In this document: positions 44,829 to 56,299 of the stretch, in pieces
How the letters are laid out: each line of letters begins with the position of its first letter
Position numbering within the stretch: the first letter of the stretch is position 1
Origin: Symbiodinium natans
Lineage: Eukaryota; Sar; Dinophyceae; Suessiales; Symbiodiniaceae
Direction: 5' to 3'
Length of the DNA stretch: 64,000 nt
Assembly: GCA_905221605.1 (NCBI GenBank)
Contig: CAJNDS010001669.1
Coordinates: forward strand, 552,001 to 616,000
Position numbers and translations under genes: made by a program
The notes under the pieces: generated by a model
The model's database searches: none
The model's input: the letters and a program-made list of their open reading frames with translations, nothing else
What the model was told of the DNA's origin: nothing

Positions 44829-46307
44829 ATGGAACAGCGCCAACCTGTTCATCGGTTAGGTTATGTGGAGCCCTTGCCAGTCGAGACCTACGTGGAGCCC
44901 TTGCCAGTCGAGACCTACGTGGAGCCCTTGCCAGTCGAGATCTACCGCCTGATCAGGCGGTATCACAATGCCTTTAGTCAAGGTCCTGCAGCGTCTGCTG
45001 ATATGACCTGCAGATGCTTGCAATATTCTTGCTTGCAAGCGATCATAATCAGCTTCTGTATTGATACCAGGTACGATGATGAAGACGTGTTTTGGATTGT
45101 TCCTGCCCAACACCCGCTAGCATGTTGCGCTACATTCACATGCTCTCCAAGATTGCGACATCCTCAGCCACTGCGTTGTGCTTTGCTCACGCGCTTCAAT
45201 GACAGCCCAGAGGACGGCGAGCATGAGTTCGATTATCTGGGCGGCTCCAACCGTCGACCTCGCTTTGGACCAGCGGAGCCCCGTGAGTCACAGTCTGAAC
45301 GCGCAGCGTCTTCTAGCGTACGGCTTCCGGTAGAATTGTTGCAGCGCCTGCCAAAATACTTCTTCGAGTACGGCTTTCTACGTTCTTTGGCGATCACTTC
45401 CAGATCCATGCTTCTTGCGACTCGAAGTAGAGAACACTGGACCGATCTAGACGTGAGTCTAGATCAGCCGGGTCTTGAGTTTACTGGAAGACTACGATAC
45501 GCTATCGAGCTCCTGAGCCAGGCCAACAAAATCATCGTGAATCTACGTCAGCTGGCCATGCTCATCTCACCGTTGCCTGCGAGCGTTAGGCTGTGCTGGG
45601 ACATCGTTCCCATGCCACCGCAGCCTCGGCTCAGCAATCTATATTATGGTTTTCGCTCAATGCGACCCTTAATGGGCTGCGCCGATTTCGACGTGTTCTT
45701 GCCAGCCAACGTTCGAGGTATCTACGTAGGCGTCAGGGAATGGCATGGACAGAGGCAGTCTTGCTGCAGAGTTGATAACCTGTTCAGACAAACGATCACC
45801 TGGTCCATAGGTATAAACGACGATCCTGTAATGCCACACCCATCAGCAAGCAGGCACGCGCCAGTTCCTGACGCAGTCAACAGATTTTCCTTAAGATGGG
45901 ACCAGCGAACATTCTCCATTGCGCTGAACGGTGTAGGTGTATCCCGTGCCCGACTGCGAGATGGTCTCGCAGTTGCGTCGCCAGCGCTTTCTCAAGTGTT
46001 CTTCATGGCTTTCGGGCATGGAATGCAGGGACAGCCGCCTCCGGCCTGTAGGACAATACCGTCCTCAATTCAAGCGAATGCCAGTATTCGATGTGGACTT
46101 TGTCATCGAGAGCACTCATTGTTGCTGCCGCGGTGGAGTGTGTGCCCTATGTGCAGTACATGGATCTGTTCATCGCACATTGGACGGACGCCGTGGGCAA
46201 GTTGTCCACATTGTGTGATGCAGCTGCAGGACTACCTGGGGGGCTCATCTGCTTTCCAAGGCATCCGATGTAGCCTGTTCCAAAGTACACAGCTCATACT
46301 CTCATAG
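44829..46307 (+). CDS. 492-aa protein with F-box-like and RING-like regions
   Basis: Residues 12-39 contain three copies of YVEPLPVET, encoded by a 27-base tandem repeat. Residues about 166-206 (LPVELLQRLPKYFFEYGF...) resemble an F-box. Residues about 297-400, with YVGVREW, WSIGIN and FSIALNG, have the look of a SPRY/B30.2 sandwich; this is weaker. The C-terminus has paired metal ligands C422-C425, C439-C442, C447-H450 and C459-C462, a cross-brace RING-like pattern. Together these suggest a substrate-binding ubiquitin-ligase-type protein. The ATG at 44829 follows an in-frame gap of 64 bases after the previous stop; the next gene starts 25 bases after this stop. It may be separate, or joined to either neighbour by introns I cannot resolve. 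Confidence 0.6.
   Translation: MEQRQPVHRLGYVEPLPVETYVEPLPVETYVEPLPVEIYRLIRRYHNAFSQGPAASADMTCRCLQYSCLQAIIISFCIDTRYDDEDVFWIVPAQHPLACCATFTCSPRLRHPQPLRCALLTRFNDSPEDGEHEFDYLGGSNRRPRFGPAEPRESQSERAASSSVRLPVELLQRLPKYFFEYGFLRSLAITSRSMLLATRSREHWTDLDVSLDQPGLEFTGRLRYAIELLSQANKIIVNLRQLAMLISPLPASVRLCWDIVPMPPQPRLSNLYYGFRSMRPLMGCADFDVFLPANVRGIYVGVREWHGQRQSCCRVDNLFRQTITWSIGINDDPVMPHPSASRHAPVPDAVNRFSLRWDQRTFSIALNGVGVSRARLRDGLAVASPALSQVFFMAFGHGMQGQPPPACRTIPSSIQANASIRCGLCHREHSLLLPRWSVCPMCSTWICSSHIGRTPWASCPHCVMQLQDYLGGSSAFQGIRCSLFQSTQLILS
44862..44942 (+). repeat. 27-bp x 3 coding repeat
   Basis: The unit encodes YVEPLPVET; the three copies differ at two bases only, so the expansion is recent. It lies in the start of the 492-aa ORF. 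Confidence 0.9.
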
Positions 46308-46332
46308 TTTGAACACGATGTTGGAGAGTTAG

Positions 46333-49300
46333 ATGCTGAGCACACGTCTTCGTCCGAAAATTAATCTGCTATCAGGTTTCTGGCCACCCCCGCTCCCTGA
46401 CATGGTCGGCAGTGTCATCGGTTCCGAGACCCCACTGGAGCCTACGTTCAGAATGACTGCGGAGCCATCGCGAGACAATACCGACGTACTGCAGCCTTGC
46501 GACACCCTTGCTCAGATCAACAGTCATGAAATGGACCACAGGATTCGTTTTGAGCCCGAAGGACACAGGTATTTCTTCGACGGCAAAAAGATTAACACGA
46601 GCGCAGCGTGTCACGAATAGTTTTTCGTTTGGTTATGTGACTCATTGTCAGTGATTTTGTAGTCTGCGTAAGAGCGTGTGAGGTCACTTCTCTGATCCAT
46701 TGCTTTGCAGAGCCATTCGATGCCATGGAAGCGATTACAAAAATGAAACGGGGAAGCAAGTGGCCGAGACCGGAGTATCTTGTGTCCGATATTGGACGAG
46801 ATGTCATTGAGCTCATGCTGGTGGATCACGATGAAAACACTGTTCGACAGCTCAAACACATCATCATGCAGTCCAGCCTCGATGCACGCGAGCTCTGTGC
46901 AGAACTCATTCGGTTGCGCAGCATGCTAAGTAATTGGGAAGACATTGTGCAAGAAATCGTATTGTCCGACCAGGAGATCATAGATATGTGGAAGCAGAAA
47001 TCGTTGTTTGCAAGCACCGCGGGCACGTGGACCCATGCTATGCTGGAGCATATGATGAACGGCTTCCATGTATCTCCTGGTTGCATGAGTGATGAATTAG
47101 ACATGGCTATTGACTTTTTATCTTCAGTCAGAGAAGAGTATCCAGCTTCAGTGGTCTTCAGAACCGAGTGGACTATCTACGCAGTCAAGGAAGATCTGGC
47201 TGGCTCAATAGACTTGGTGCTGCAGGATCCTAACGACGACAACCTCATCCTGATCGACTGGAAGCGCAGTGAGAAGTTGCCGGAAAAGTATTCCGGCTAT
47301 GGGCGGTTCATGCAGGAGCCTTTGAGCAGCGTGCCTGATTGCCAAGGCGAGCACTATAGGCTTCAACTCAACTTGTACAAGTGGGTTCTGGAATCGTATT
47401 ACTCCAAGAAGGTGAAAGATATGAGAGTGGTGTGCGTGCACAAGAATCCTTCCAAGGAGGCGTTCGTCGACAAGGTTCCCGATATGTCGGAAGTCGTGAG
47501 CAATCTCATGCGGCAAAGACGCGAAAGCTTGCAGCCGGCAGAGCCCACCTTTTCGCAGATTCCAGACACTACTGATCTCGCGGAAGAAATTAAAATCGCA
47601 CAAGCGCTTGCGCCTACGGTTCCTTTTGAAGTTGCTCACAGTCAGCGAAGACTGTCTCAGGCGTGCAGCGATGTTAACCAGGATCTTGAACCTCCAGTCG
47701 ACAACTGTGATGAGAACCGAGATGACAAGTTTCCTGATTTCTTGAAGAAAAGACGTGCAATTAAGGGCGCGGACAAGAGTGCACTGCTCTTCGAGCAAAT
47801 GTTTGCTGCGAGCCACAAGTTGTTACAATGCACTCTCGATGTAACACCGGCAGACGTACGGGCCACCAGCGACTGCGTCCTGAAAATCACAAGTACGACT
47901 ATTGCAGATGTGACAGAAGCGCAGCCAACATGGTCAGCAGATCTGGTCCGCCTGGTCGTGGTTGCTGCCCATTTATGTCGTTGCCGCGTACAGGATCGAC
48001 CGATGTTGGCGGACTGCGCGGCCCTGCTGTGGATGATGGAAGGTGAAAGACACATTCGAGTCCACAACGGGTTCCTTTATGTCTACGACGATGACGGTAC
48101 CTTCGTCCCTTTCGGCGGAGTTCCTCCCGAAACAGTGCTGCGACGTGTTTACCTATTCTGCAGCCGTTTGGAAGGTCTGCTTCTGCTGCTTCCAACCCGT
48201 ACTCGAAGAGATCCTCAAGTTGTACTCGATGCCGTTGCTGCCAAACGGCAAGAGTTTGTTTCGGAGTCCGAGTTCCTGGAGCGATGCGCGTCAGCGGTTC
48301 TGCAGGGGCCTTCGAATTCTGATCAGTACGAACGCTTAGATTCCATACCAATGGGTGATGAAGGGAATGAAGGTGGCGCGCGTCAGCGAGGAGATTCGGA
48401 ACCCTGGACTATAGCCTTAGCTGCGAAGGTTTGGAAGCTTTCGTGCGCTATCAGAAATGAATTGATGTACACCAAGCTGATCTCACTTTTGGTAGAATGG
48501 TGCGAAACTCCCGACAAGCGAGAAAGGTGTGTCTGCTACGAGGACTTGTGTCTGCGTTACGACTCCGACTTGCTGGTGCCCGTTACTGTTGTTCCAAAGA
48601 GCTCTGCGAACAATTGCTATATCAAGATACCGCACGCCATCAAGGATCCTGTCTTAGAGGCCAATGTTTTACGCCTGCAGAAGTTTTACTCCCAGACATT
48701 CTGGTGCAACGCGCATGTCTTCAAATGCTGCCAGGCAGCTATTGCCCTAGCCAAGAGGGGCTTGAATGTGGATCGGTGCTTCATCGGCATCTCGCCAGGA
48801 GGTGTGGGGCAGAGTCTCTACTCGCAGCACATCGCCGCTATGTTCGGCAACAACCATGCCTTTTTCGACCCAAACGTGTGGCACAATGACGAAGAGCTCA
48901 GAAAGCAAGTAGAAAGCTTTGCGAGATGCTTTATTATCACAGGTCAGGAAGCACCAGAGTCAGCCCGCAAGCTTCATCTGGATTTATACAAGAAGACGAT
49001 GAGTGCGGACGGCATCATGGGGCGTAAACCATACGGTTACACCACAAGGATGTTCACCATAGTTGGATGGACGCTTGGCAAACACGGTGTTTTTTGTTAG
49101 TCAGTGCGGATGAAGAAACAGTTTATTTGGTAGTTTTCTTATGGCTGGACCACGAAGGAAGCGATTGGAACTCAACCGCATGCTCATGTTTGCCGGTGTA
49201 AGTGTTGGGAATTTTAACTCAATACTTCGCCGTGCCTTGGTTTGGAAACCAAAAGCGAGATTTCTTATGAAGGCCTATCTCGAGAAATATCCAGACCATG

Positions 49301-52300
49301 AATTGGCCGGTATATTCGAAGCTGATCCGTCACTCAACAACTTCTTGCCAGGGTCGCAGGCATCACTGGCCGGACATCGTGTCCAGCATGCCTTCGAACT
49401 CATGCATGACAAGGAAGCCTGTTACCGCCTCATCGAAGAGTACGTAAACGGAGGTGACGAGTACCTTACAGAAGATACCATGCGGGGGGCGTGCTTTCTG
49501 CCAGTGCGAAAGAAGGCTGATGATGTGGACGAGGGCATCGGGAACTTGATGGCAGGTGCCACTTCACAGGACGAGCACGATCAGTCTGATACGCAATGGA
49601 AGAATCTGAGTAGCACTATCTTTCGCAAAATGCTGGATGCACAGATGGAGACGCTTTCGTTCTATGAGTTCAAGCTTATGCTGTTGACCGGTGATTACCC
49701 CAATTTGCCGAAGAACAAGTTGTGGGAAGAGCTGCAGTCCAAAGGATTCATGACAAAGGCAAATCTCCGAGTTCGAGGAAGACGTGGCAAAGATATACAA
49801 GGTCACCTGATTCCTGTCTTGAAAACAGAGCATCAGCTGTCCGATGTGATATGCACATCTGTGTCCGAAAGCTTGATGTTTCGCGAACAACATGATTTGA
49901 GCTCCTTGAGAGAGTTTATGGAGAAGCATCCATCCAGGGCCCACAATGTCAGCATTCTCAAGACTTTCTTCCAGCAGGCAATGAAGCCGAAAGCAAACAA
50001 GGGCTGCCCCGACGCCGAGAAACTCGCGAGAAAGCAACTGATGGAAAAGAAACTCAAAAAACTGAACGAGTACGAGTCAGCGCTCAACTTCTTCAATAGC
50101 CTGCAGGCTACAAAAAGACGTCGGATTATCAGCAAACAAGAGTCATTTCCTACCATGGTCGATGATGGAACCAGTCTGTGCTCATTTGACGTATCGTATC
50201 ACTACCCCGAGCAGAACACGGTGCGGAGTCGCAGATACGCGCGGAAGGGAGGCGCGCAAGTGGCTCCAAGACGGGTCCAGCACATAACGCTGCCTCACAC
50301 GCAGGATCTAGATATCCACAACTGTTGTCTTAGCATCCTCAAGCAGTTGCTCGACAAGACAAATCCCACTCCAGCTCTACCAGAAGAGCTCCAGAAGGTG
50401 CTGAACACATGCGCGGACGAGCGAGACAGCTTTGTCCGTAATTACATGAAGATCTCCTTGCCCGAAGGAAAGAGCATCATCAACAGCATCTTGAGTGGTG
50501 GTCTGCCACCTGCAACTATGCAGAGGGAGCCTGCAATTCTGAAGTTACAGTCTCTGAGTATCTACTGCAGATGGCTTGCTTGCAACTTGCTGCCACAAGA
50601 CTTCGACAGGTTTTCGGAAGACACTGAAAGGAAACGACCTTTAGCGTCGACTCTACACGTTCTTTGGACAGCAGTGGAGGATTCAATTCTGGACGCTTGG
50701 CTGAGCGCTATCTGCCCTATGTCGCCGAAGCATGTGTCGCTTCATTTTGATGGTGTCCGGATTGACAGAGAACTCGTCAACAACACTCCGGATCTTGTTG
50801 CGATGTGTCAGAGGGCTATTCTCGAGAAAACTGGCTTCGATGTTTCAATTGCCAAGAAGGAGACGAAGACGATCATGCAGCTGATCGAGAGTGTAGCAGA
50901 AACCAAGGTGGCCTTGCGAGCTGTGCCAGCACATCTGTTAGAAGATGGTAATTGCATTCCTTGTGCGCTGTGGCATCTCAATTCTAAACTTCGGGAAAAC
51001 ATCACCAAGATATTTGGTGACCCCAGCGCTCCAGACAACCAGCAGGCGCTAAAGAGCCGTTGTCGTTCGTACAGGTCTTGCATGGCAGCGCTGAAGCAGG
51101 ACTTCACAGGCTGCGTTGGTCTTCCTGACGCTGAGATCGCAAGCTTCCTGTTGCACTTCGAGAACGATGGCAAGCCGCACTCGGTGACTGTCCAATACAA
51201 TGCTTCCAAGGAGTATGTCTCTGTTCTGAACGGCTCTATGCACTACCGACTCCAGACCAGCCAGTTCATGTCGGCGTTTTTCAACGGTATTGATACTTCC
51301 ACAGCTGTTTGTTTTTGGCAAACGCATCACCCAAGCAGTAAGCAAGGCTGCGAAAATGGCCTGTTGGATCTCGAAGCTGGCATGGAGGGGTCGGTGAGCG
51401 AGAGCGATGTTTCCGACGATGTTCAGAAAGAGCAGTGCACGCAACAGTCTTTTATCCTGGATGAGAACGAAGAGTTAGCGTTTCCAGACGTCATATTAAA
51501 GAGCTTGAAAGAGGAGGTCAGCCAATACACGGACAGACTATGTAGCAAGACAGACGTTCGCAGACAGAACGGCAGGTACAGCTGTGAGCTGTGTCCGTTT
51601 CGAAGCTTCAAGGAGCTCAGAGGGCTCAAGGTGCATGTGCAGAAGCACCACCACCAGAAGAACCAGTTCGTTTGCTCGGGCACAAAGCAAATCAAGGCGA
51701 TAGCAGCTCTTCATGACCATCATGCTGGGCTTCAAGAACGCTGCAAGCAGTATCTGCAAACAACCGCGAGGCTCATGTCGTCCACTATTGTACCAGCGCT
51801 CCCAAGGACAAAGAATTACATAGACAAGGATATCAGGCTGCTTTACACCTCTTCTGGACCGATGTATGTGAGCCATCGAAGTCTGAAAGAGGGCACGTTC
51901 GCTAGAAGAGTTCGCAACGTGTACTATGACAAGTCATTTGCAGAAGCGTTTCTTCAGGAAATCCTGATGCAACTCATCCAGGCCAGTGTTGCTCACGGGG
52001 TGAACGTGTTAGGTCTGTGTTGGTGTGCTGAAAGATGTCATCATGTCGTTGCATCTTCCTTTTTTAGTTAGGTGCGAACAACTTGGCCTCGACTTCACCT
52101 GCGAGCACAAGACGCGGGCAACGTGTTGTCCTCACTGTATCCCACACACACCCGCTTCTGGTGGCCAATTCTGGAAGACGTCGCGTATTCCCCTGCCATA
52201 CAGGACAGATTGCGCTGCATGTTAGAAGTGCTCGAGCAGTCTGAAGAATGGAGCTACATCAGCACGGATGCGACACTGAAGACATGCCTGAAGCTGAAGG

Positions 52301-53481
52301 GACAGGAGTCCTATCGCGCATCGAAAAGAGTTCGGAATGATGCACCCTTTCCTGACAGCGTTGCGTGGAGACGCCTTCTCACGGTGCGCGGTCGCACAGG
52401 AGCAGTGCTGCTACTCGAGCCAATTCGGACGGAAAAGTCTGAGGATTTGATAGAAGCGTTTGAAAACAATTTTTCGGACGTTGCTCTGGATCAAGTGCGG
52501 TATATGGCTACAGACCAACCTTCGCCCAAGCTGTACCAGTGGCTGAACACAAAGTGCCCGAACCTGGTTTGCTTATGCCTCGATCCAATTCATTTAGCTA
52601 TTGTCTATGAGTATGCCCAGTGGAACAAGAAGACAGTTGGCTCGAAGATGCTGCGAGCCCTACTGTCAAAGGTTCTGGCTGTTGATGACCAGAAGACTAG
52701 CAGTGACTGGGGCCCTTTTTTCAATGGCTCGAATCCCACGCCACTGAACAAGGCAGAAGAAATTATGAGAGAGAAGATTCTGCAGTGTTCAATGTCCGAA
52801 AGGCAGGCAAAGAAAATCATGGCTGAGTTAGACACTTCCACACCCTTTCGCGATCGGCTGGCCTTCATCAGCGGACTCGCAGCCATATGCTCTCTGAGAC
52901 AGGAGGAAGTTTCCCGAAAGGTCACAGGCGCGAACAAGGAGGTCTACATGGTCTTATGGGCAGCATGTGCGCCGGACCGGTTGGAATGGCTTTGGAACAA
53001 TGTCAGATTGCGGCATACTCTGACAAAGGCGCAGCAGCTTTTTCTTCCGAGCGGTACCTCATCCAATGAAGCGTTGCACGCCGAGATTAATTCTTGGTTG
53101 CGCACATGCAACTCGCTTCACAGGTCGACTCTTCGTCTCAAGCTACGATTGATGCAGTACCGCAAACTGTTGACGCATCACATAGCCACATGCTATCCGT
53201 TTGCTAGAATGACGGCAGAAGGTGTCGTTTTATCTCGAGCGCTGGCTAAGCCAACGTGGTCGGTGGAGACCTGGAATGCTTGGTGCGAGGAGCAACGTCG
53301 CGATGGAGGCCAAAGCAAGGCTGATCTGCCCCTTATGCGCTCTCGTGATATTGAGATCGCTATGGTAAAGGGTTGGGTGCAAAAGAAACCCGCGTCAAAG
53401 CGGCGTCGAATTAAGCGAACTCCATTTTCTGCCAAGCGCCAGCACCAACTAAAGGTTGGTGGGGTAAAGGGGCATAAGTGA
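46333..53481 (+). CDS. Giant replication/transposition protein of a mobile element (about 2302 aa, 4 exons)
   Basis: Exons 46333-46602, 46683-49069, 49158-51999 and 52072-53481 join in frame. (1) Residues about 60-340: RecB-like PD-(D/E)XK nuclease, with HRYFFDGKKI and VTSLIH at its start, then H208, E252, D267, D282-x-K284 (LIDWK) and Q318 (QLNLY). (2) About 790-886: SF3/D5-like helicase, with SPGGVGQS where GKS is expected, then FFDPN, FIITGQE and DGIMGRKPYG. (3) About 1265-1425: polymerase-palm-like motifs DLDIHN, GKSIINSILSGG and LHFDG. (4) About 1475-1590: OTU-like peptidase, DGNC then HY. (5) C2H2 finger near 1695 (C-x2-C-x13-H-x3-H). (6) About 1893-2180: DDE-type transposase/integrase-like, STDATLK, ATDQP, LDPIHLA and NEALHAEIN giving D, D, D/H and E. 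Parts 1, 2 and 6 resemble predicted proteins I know from Symbiodinium genomes, unnamed. Parts 3 and 4 are weaker. If the introns are wrong, the exons are three separate ORFs starting at 46725, 49141 and 52072. Confidence 0.75.
46603..46682 (+). other. GC-AG intron, 80 nt
   Basis: Exon 1 ends ...AACACGAGC; the intron starts GCAGCGTG and ends CGTGTGAG; exon 2 starts GTCACTTCTCTG. The join gives INTSVTSLIHCF, the usual start of a RecB-like nuclease domain. The unspliced frame hits TAG at 46618. Confidence 0.75.
49070..49157 (+). other. GA-AG intron, 88 nt
   Basis: Exon 2 ends ...GTTGGATG, the intron starts GACGCTTGG and ends CCACGAAG, and exon 3 starts GAAGCGATTGG. The join reads TIVGWKRLELNRML and restores the frame (88 leaves remainder 1). 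Intron and exon 3 both start GA. Confidence 0.65.
52000..52071 (+). other. GT-AG intron, 72 nt
   Basis: Starts GTGAACGTG after GCTCACGGG and ends CTTTTTTAGTTAG before GTGCGAAC. It removes the only stop (52069-52071) between two halves that share a frame, and has a pyrimidine-rich 3' end. Confidence 0.7.
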
Positions 53482-54540
53482 CACCGCAAAGCGACTGTTG
53501 CTGTGCGCGACATGTCGCAATCGTGAGGTTGCGACGGGTGTGAAACGACGGATAGCAAAACGCGCGTGTTGTTGCCCTTGTTGGATGACCTGCTCCTTTG
53601 CACTAAGAGACGCGTGCCTGATAAGTTCATTGTGACAAGATCTTGCTGGCTGGCGCAGGACTGTGATCACTTCGATGACGTTTTCCCTTCACCTATGCCA
53701 TGATTTGAGTTTGGCACGCTTGGTTGAGTGTGTTTTGACACGTGTGCTGTGTCAATTCTTCACGCACGCCAGTCTCACATCGACTGAACCTTGATCCAAA
53801 CTAGCCTCATTTAATCTTCTACATGGTTTACCTTGCCCTGATGCCCGGCATCCTTTAAAGTTATCAGGTATATTGAAGGCTACGCCGAAGTCTGGAGTTA
53901 CATAAAGTTGCGCGCAGGCAACGCATGATCCGTGACTGGAAGGAATTCTCCGAGATACGGTGTGTCTGTCATGTTGGGTGTACCAGATGTTCTCACCGGT
54001 CACGGGTTCGTGCTCGCGACTAGCGACTCGGCTCTTTGTCGGCTAGACATCGAAGGTGTTGTCGGCCTCGCTCGAAGTGCTACTACACTAATGAAGTTTG
54101 ATCTATGGTACGCGCGTGAAGCCCATTGTGCTCGCCTTGGCAATCTGGCACGCTGCTCAAAGGCTCCTGCATGAACCGCCCATAGCCTACAAGCGAGCTG
54201 CAGCTCCATGTCTTATCAAGCAGACACGTGCACCTGGCGACACGTGAAATGCCTCACAAGACCACCCTGCTGGACGTTCGAAACTTTCAAGTGTCCACCC
54301 GAGTCGGAAATTCTAACCCTTTCAAGTGGACTGACCTCCGAGCTAAGCCGTAGATGCCCAGGCAGATTAGTATCATGGGGTACGGTTTCTCAGGTATCAA
54401 CATCGTATGCATCAGCGGCACCGGCACGGTCCACAAGACCCTAGCGAATGACGCCGCCTTGTGTCCCCTCATGATTGTTCCGGAGGAAAGCGAACTTTGC
54501 TAAGCTGACAGCTAGTGTAGAGTGTAGACAGGAAACACCT
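53482..54540. other. Gene-less stretch downstream of the element
   Basis: No frame with a recognisable protein and no telomere-like repeat. It may contain the 3' end of the element; I could not find a terminal repeat matching sequence upstream of 42.4 kb. Confidence 0.45.
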
Positions 54541-54544
54541 GAAT

Positions 54545-55080
54545 ACGACTGCTGGTGGATGCGGACGCCAACAAACTTGCGCACATTGAGGACATGGGCA
54601 AAGCCGCCCTCGTGGACGCATCTTCCAAGGGCCATGTCGAGATTGTACGTTTTCTGCTGGATGCTGGTGCCGACAAGAACTTGTGGGACGACTACAACGC
54701 GAATGCTCTCATGGCCACATTTTCTCAGGGCCACGTGGAGATTGTGCGTTTGCTGGTGGACGCTGGTGCCGACAAGAACTTGCTGGACGAGTTCCGCGCG
54801 ACCGCTCTCATGCGCGCATCTTCCGAGGGCCACGTCGAGATTGTACGTTTGCTGTTGGATGCTGGTGCTGGCAAGATCTTGGAGGACGAGTACCACGTGA
54901 CCGCTCTCATCGCGCATGTTCCGAGGGCCATGTCGAGATTGTACATATGCTGCTGGACGCTGGTGCCGACCAGTCCTGACAGGAAAATGCAGGAAAGATC
55001 CGGCCTGACCGCTCTCGTGGACGCATCTTCCAAGAGCCATGTCGAGACTGTACGTGTTCTGCTGGGTTCTTTCACTAGGC
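54545..55080 (+). pseudogene. Ankyrin-repeat gene fragment, frameshifted
   Basis: Four to five ankyrin repeats are visible (ASSKGHVEIVRFLLDAGADK, then similar units every 33 codons). Near 54912 the frame shifts by one base: the repeat continues in another frame as ACSEGHVEIVHMLLDAGADQ and meets a stop. The original frame resumes near 54990 with LTALVDASSKSHVETVRVLL. The upstream end lacks a start codon. The regular codon spacing also creates a long minus-strand open frame, which is a shadow. It is most likely a decaying copy; an unrecognised intron at the shift is the alternative. Confidence 0.7.
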
Positions 55081-56230
55081 CTCTCTCAGAAGTAGGAGCA
55101 GGCGAATCTCCTAATGTGAGTAGTTCAGTTGGCACTGTGTCGGCATCGTCGATACGCAACAAGGTGAGAGGCGAGTTAGTGGTGGTGGTGGTAGTAGTAG
55201 CATCACGAGCAATCATATGCAGTTGTTGTAGTCGAAGCAGGAGGAGGTGGTAATAGAAATCGTCATATTCATTCAATAACGCATTAATAGCAGGTATATC
55301 TATTGTCAAACATAGTCAACACAAGGACGGTGCGCGAAATAGACCCTAAAGGTCTCGGCCACATATATATATATATACACATACGTGTGGCTTCTCTATA
55401 TTATGGTCCCTTTCCGGGTTCCTATTATAAGGTGGCCCGTAAGGTTTAGGGCATGCAAAAAGGGACCATAATTTATTGGAGAACTCACCATCTATATGCA
55501 TGTATTTACACAGATTTAGACAAAGATATACACACATCTGTTTGCTTCTTCGTTGCTATAGTGCAGCGAATCTTGCCCATTCAGGGGAAACTGGGCCCAA
55601 CTCTACACCCCTGCAGTAAGCCTCTCTAAACTCTAAACCCTAAACCCTAAACCCTACTCCTATCTTTAAGGCATCTTCGCCAAACCACTGCTTCCACTTG
55701 TCGCTGGCCACGAAATATGTCCAGCCCGGTTGCTTGTAAGGAATGCGGCTTAAACCATCAAGAAGGGTTCTAAAGCTTGAATTTAGGGTTTGGGGTTTAA
55801 GGTTCCTTAGCCAGTTTTGTTTCCTTAAACGGGTACAAAAGAGCCCTTTACCCCTCGCAGAAGGGGTAAATATTCCTTAAACCATACTACGGATCCCTAT
55901 ATATGGGTCAAGGAATATTGTTGAACTAAGGGTTTTGGGCTCTCTGGGAACTGGCCTCTGGAAACTCTCACTGATCCGGCCACGCTGCCCCTGGCCCAGC
56001 AAAGCTTGGCCCGTAGAGCCATAGGCCCAAGCCCAGCAGCACCTAGGGTTTAGGGTTTAGGGTTTAGGGTAAGCCCAGCACCACCTAAACGGGCACAAGA
56101 TGGAAAGCGGTTTAATTCGGGTTCCCCGTTGTACTAACAGTCCTTTGTAGGGATTCTAATAGTCCTTCGTAGGGATTCTAATTAGGGGGAGTACTCTAAT
56201 CCTTGTTAAGGACTGGCAGTATAAGGGGGA
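55080..56230. other. Gene-less stretch where telomere-like repeats return
   Basis: GTG/GTA-rich run at 55175-55200, a TA microsatellite with an inverted repeat (55365-55470), and the first TTTAGGG/CCCTAAA scraps since 38.4 kb (55444, 55627-55655, 56043-56071). A family B element ends at 55949 with GGGCTCTCTGGGA, and a family C element lies at 56117-56233. Confidence 0.6.
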
Positions 56231-56233
56231 TAA
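56117..56233. mobile_element. MITE family C copy
   Basis: GTTCCCCGTTGTACTAACAG at the left; TATAAGGGGG at the right. The word AGTCCTTxGTAGGGATTCTA is duplicated inside, and the complementary CCTTGTTAAGGACTGGCAG is near the right end. Confidence 0.55.
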
Positions 56234-56299
56234 ACCCTAAACCCTAAACCCTAAACCCTAAACCCTAAACCCTAAACCCTAAACCCTAAACCCTAAACC
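56232..56299 (-). repeat. Telomere-like tract (CCCTAAA, about 9 units)
   Basis: Perfect heptamers directly abutting the family C element. Confidence 0.95.

Noticed and set aside
54441..55309. Long minus-strand frames opposite the ankyrin repeats
   Set aside because: Shadows created by the periodic codon pattern of the repeat.
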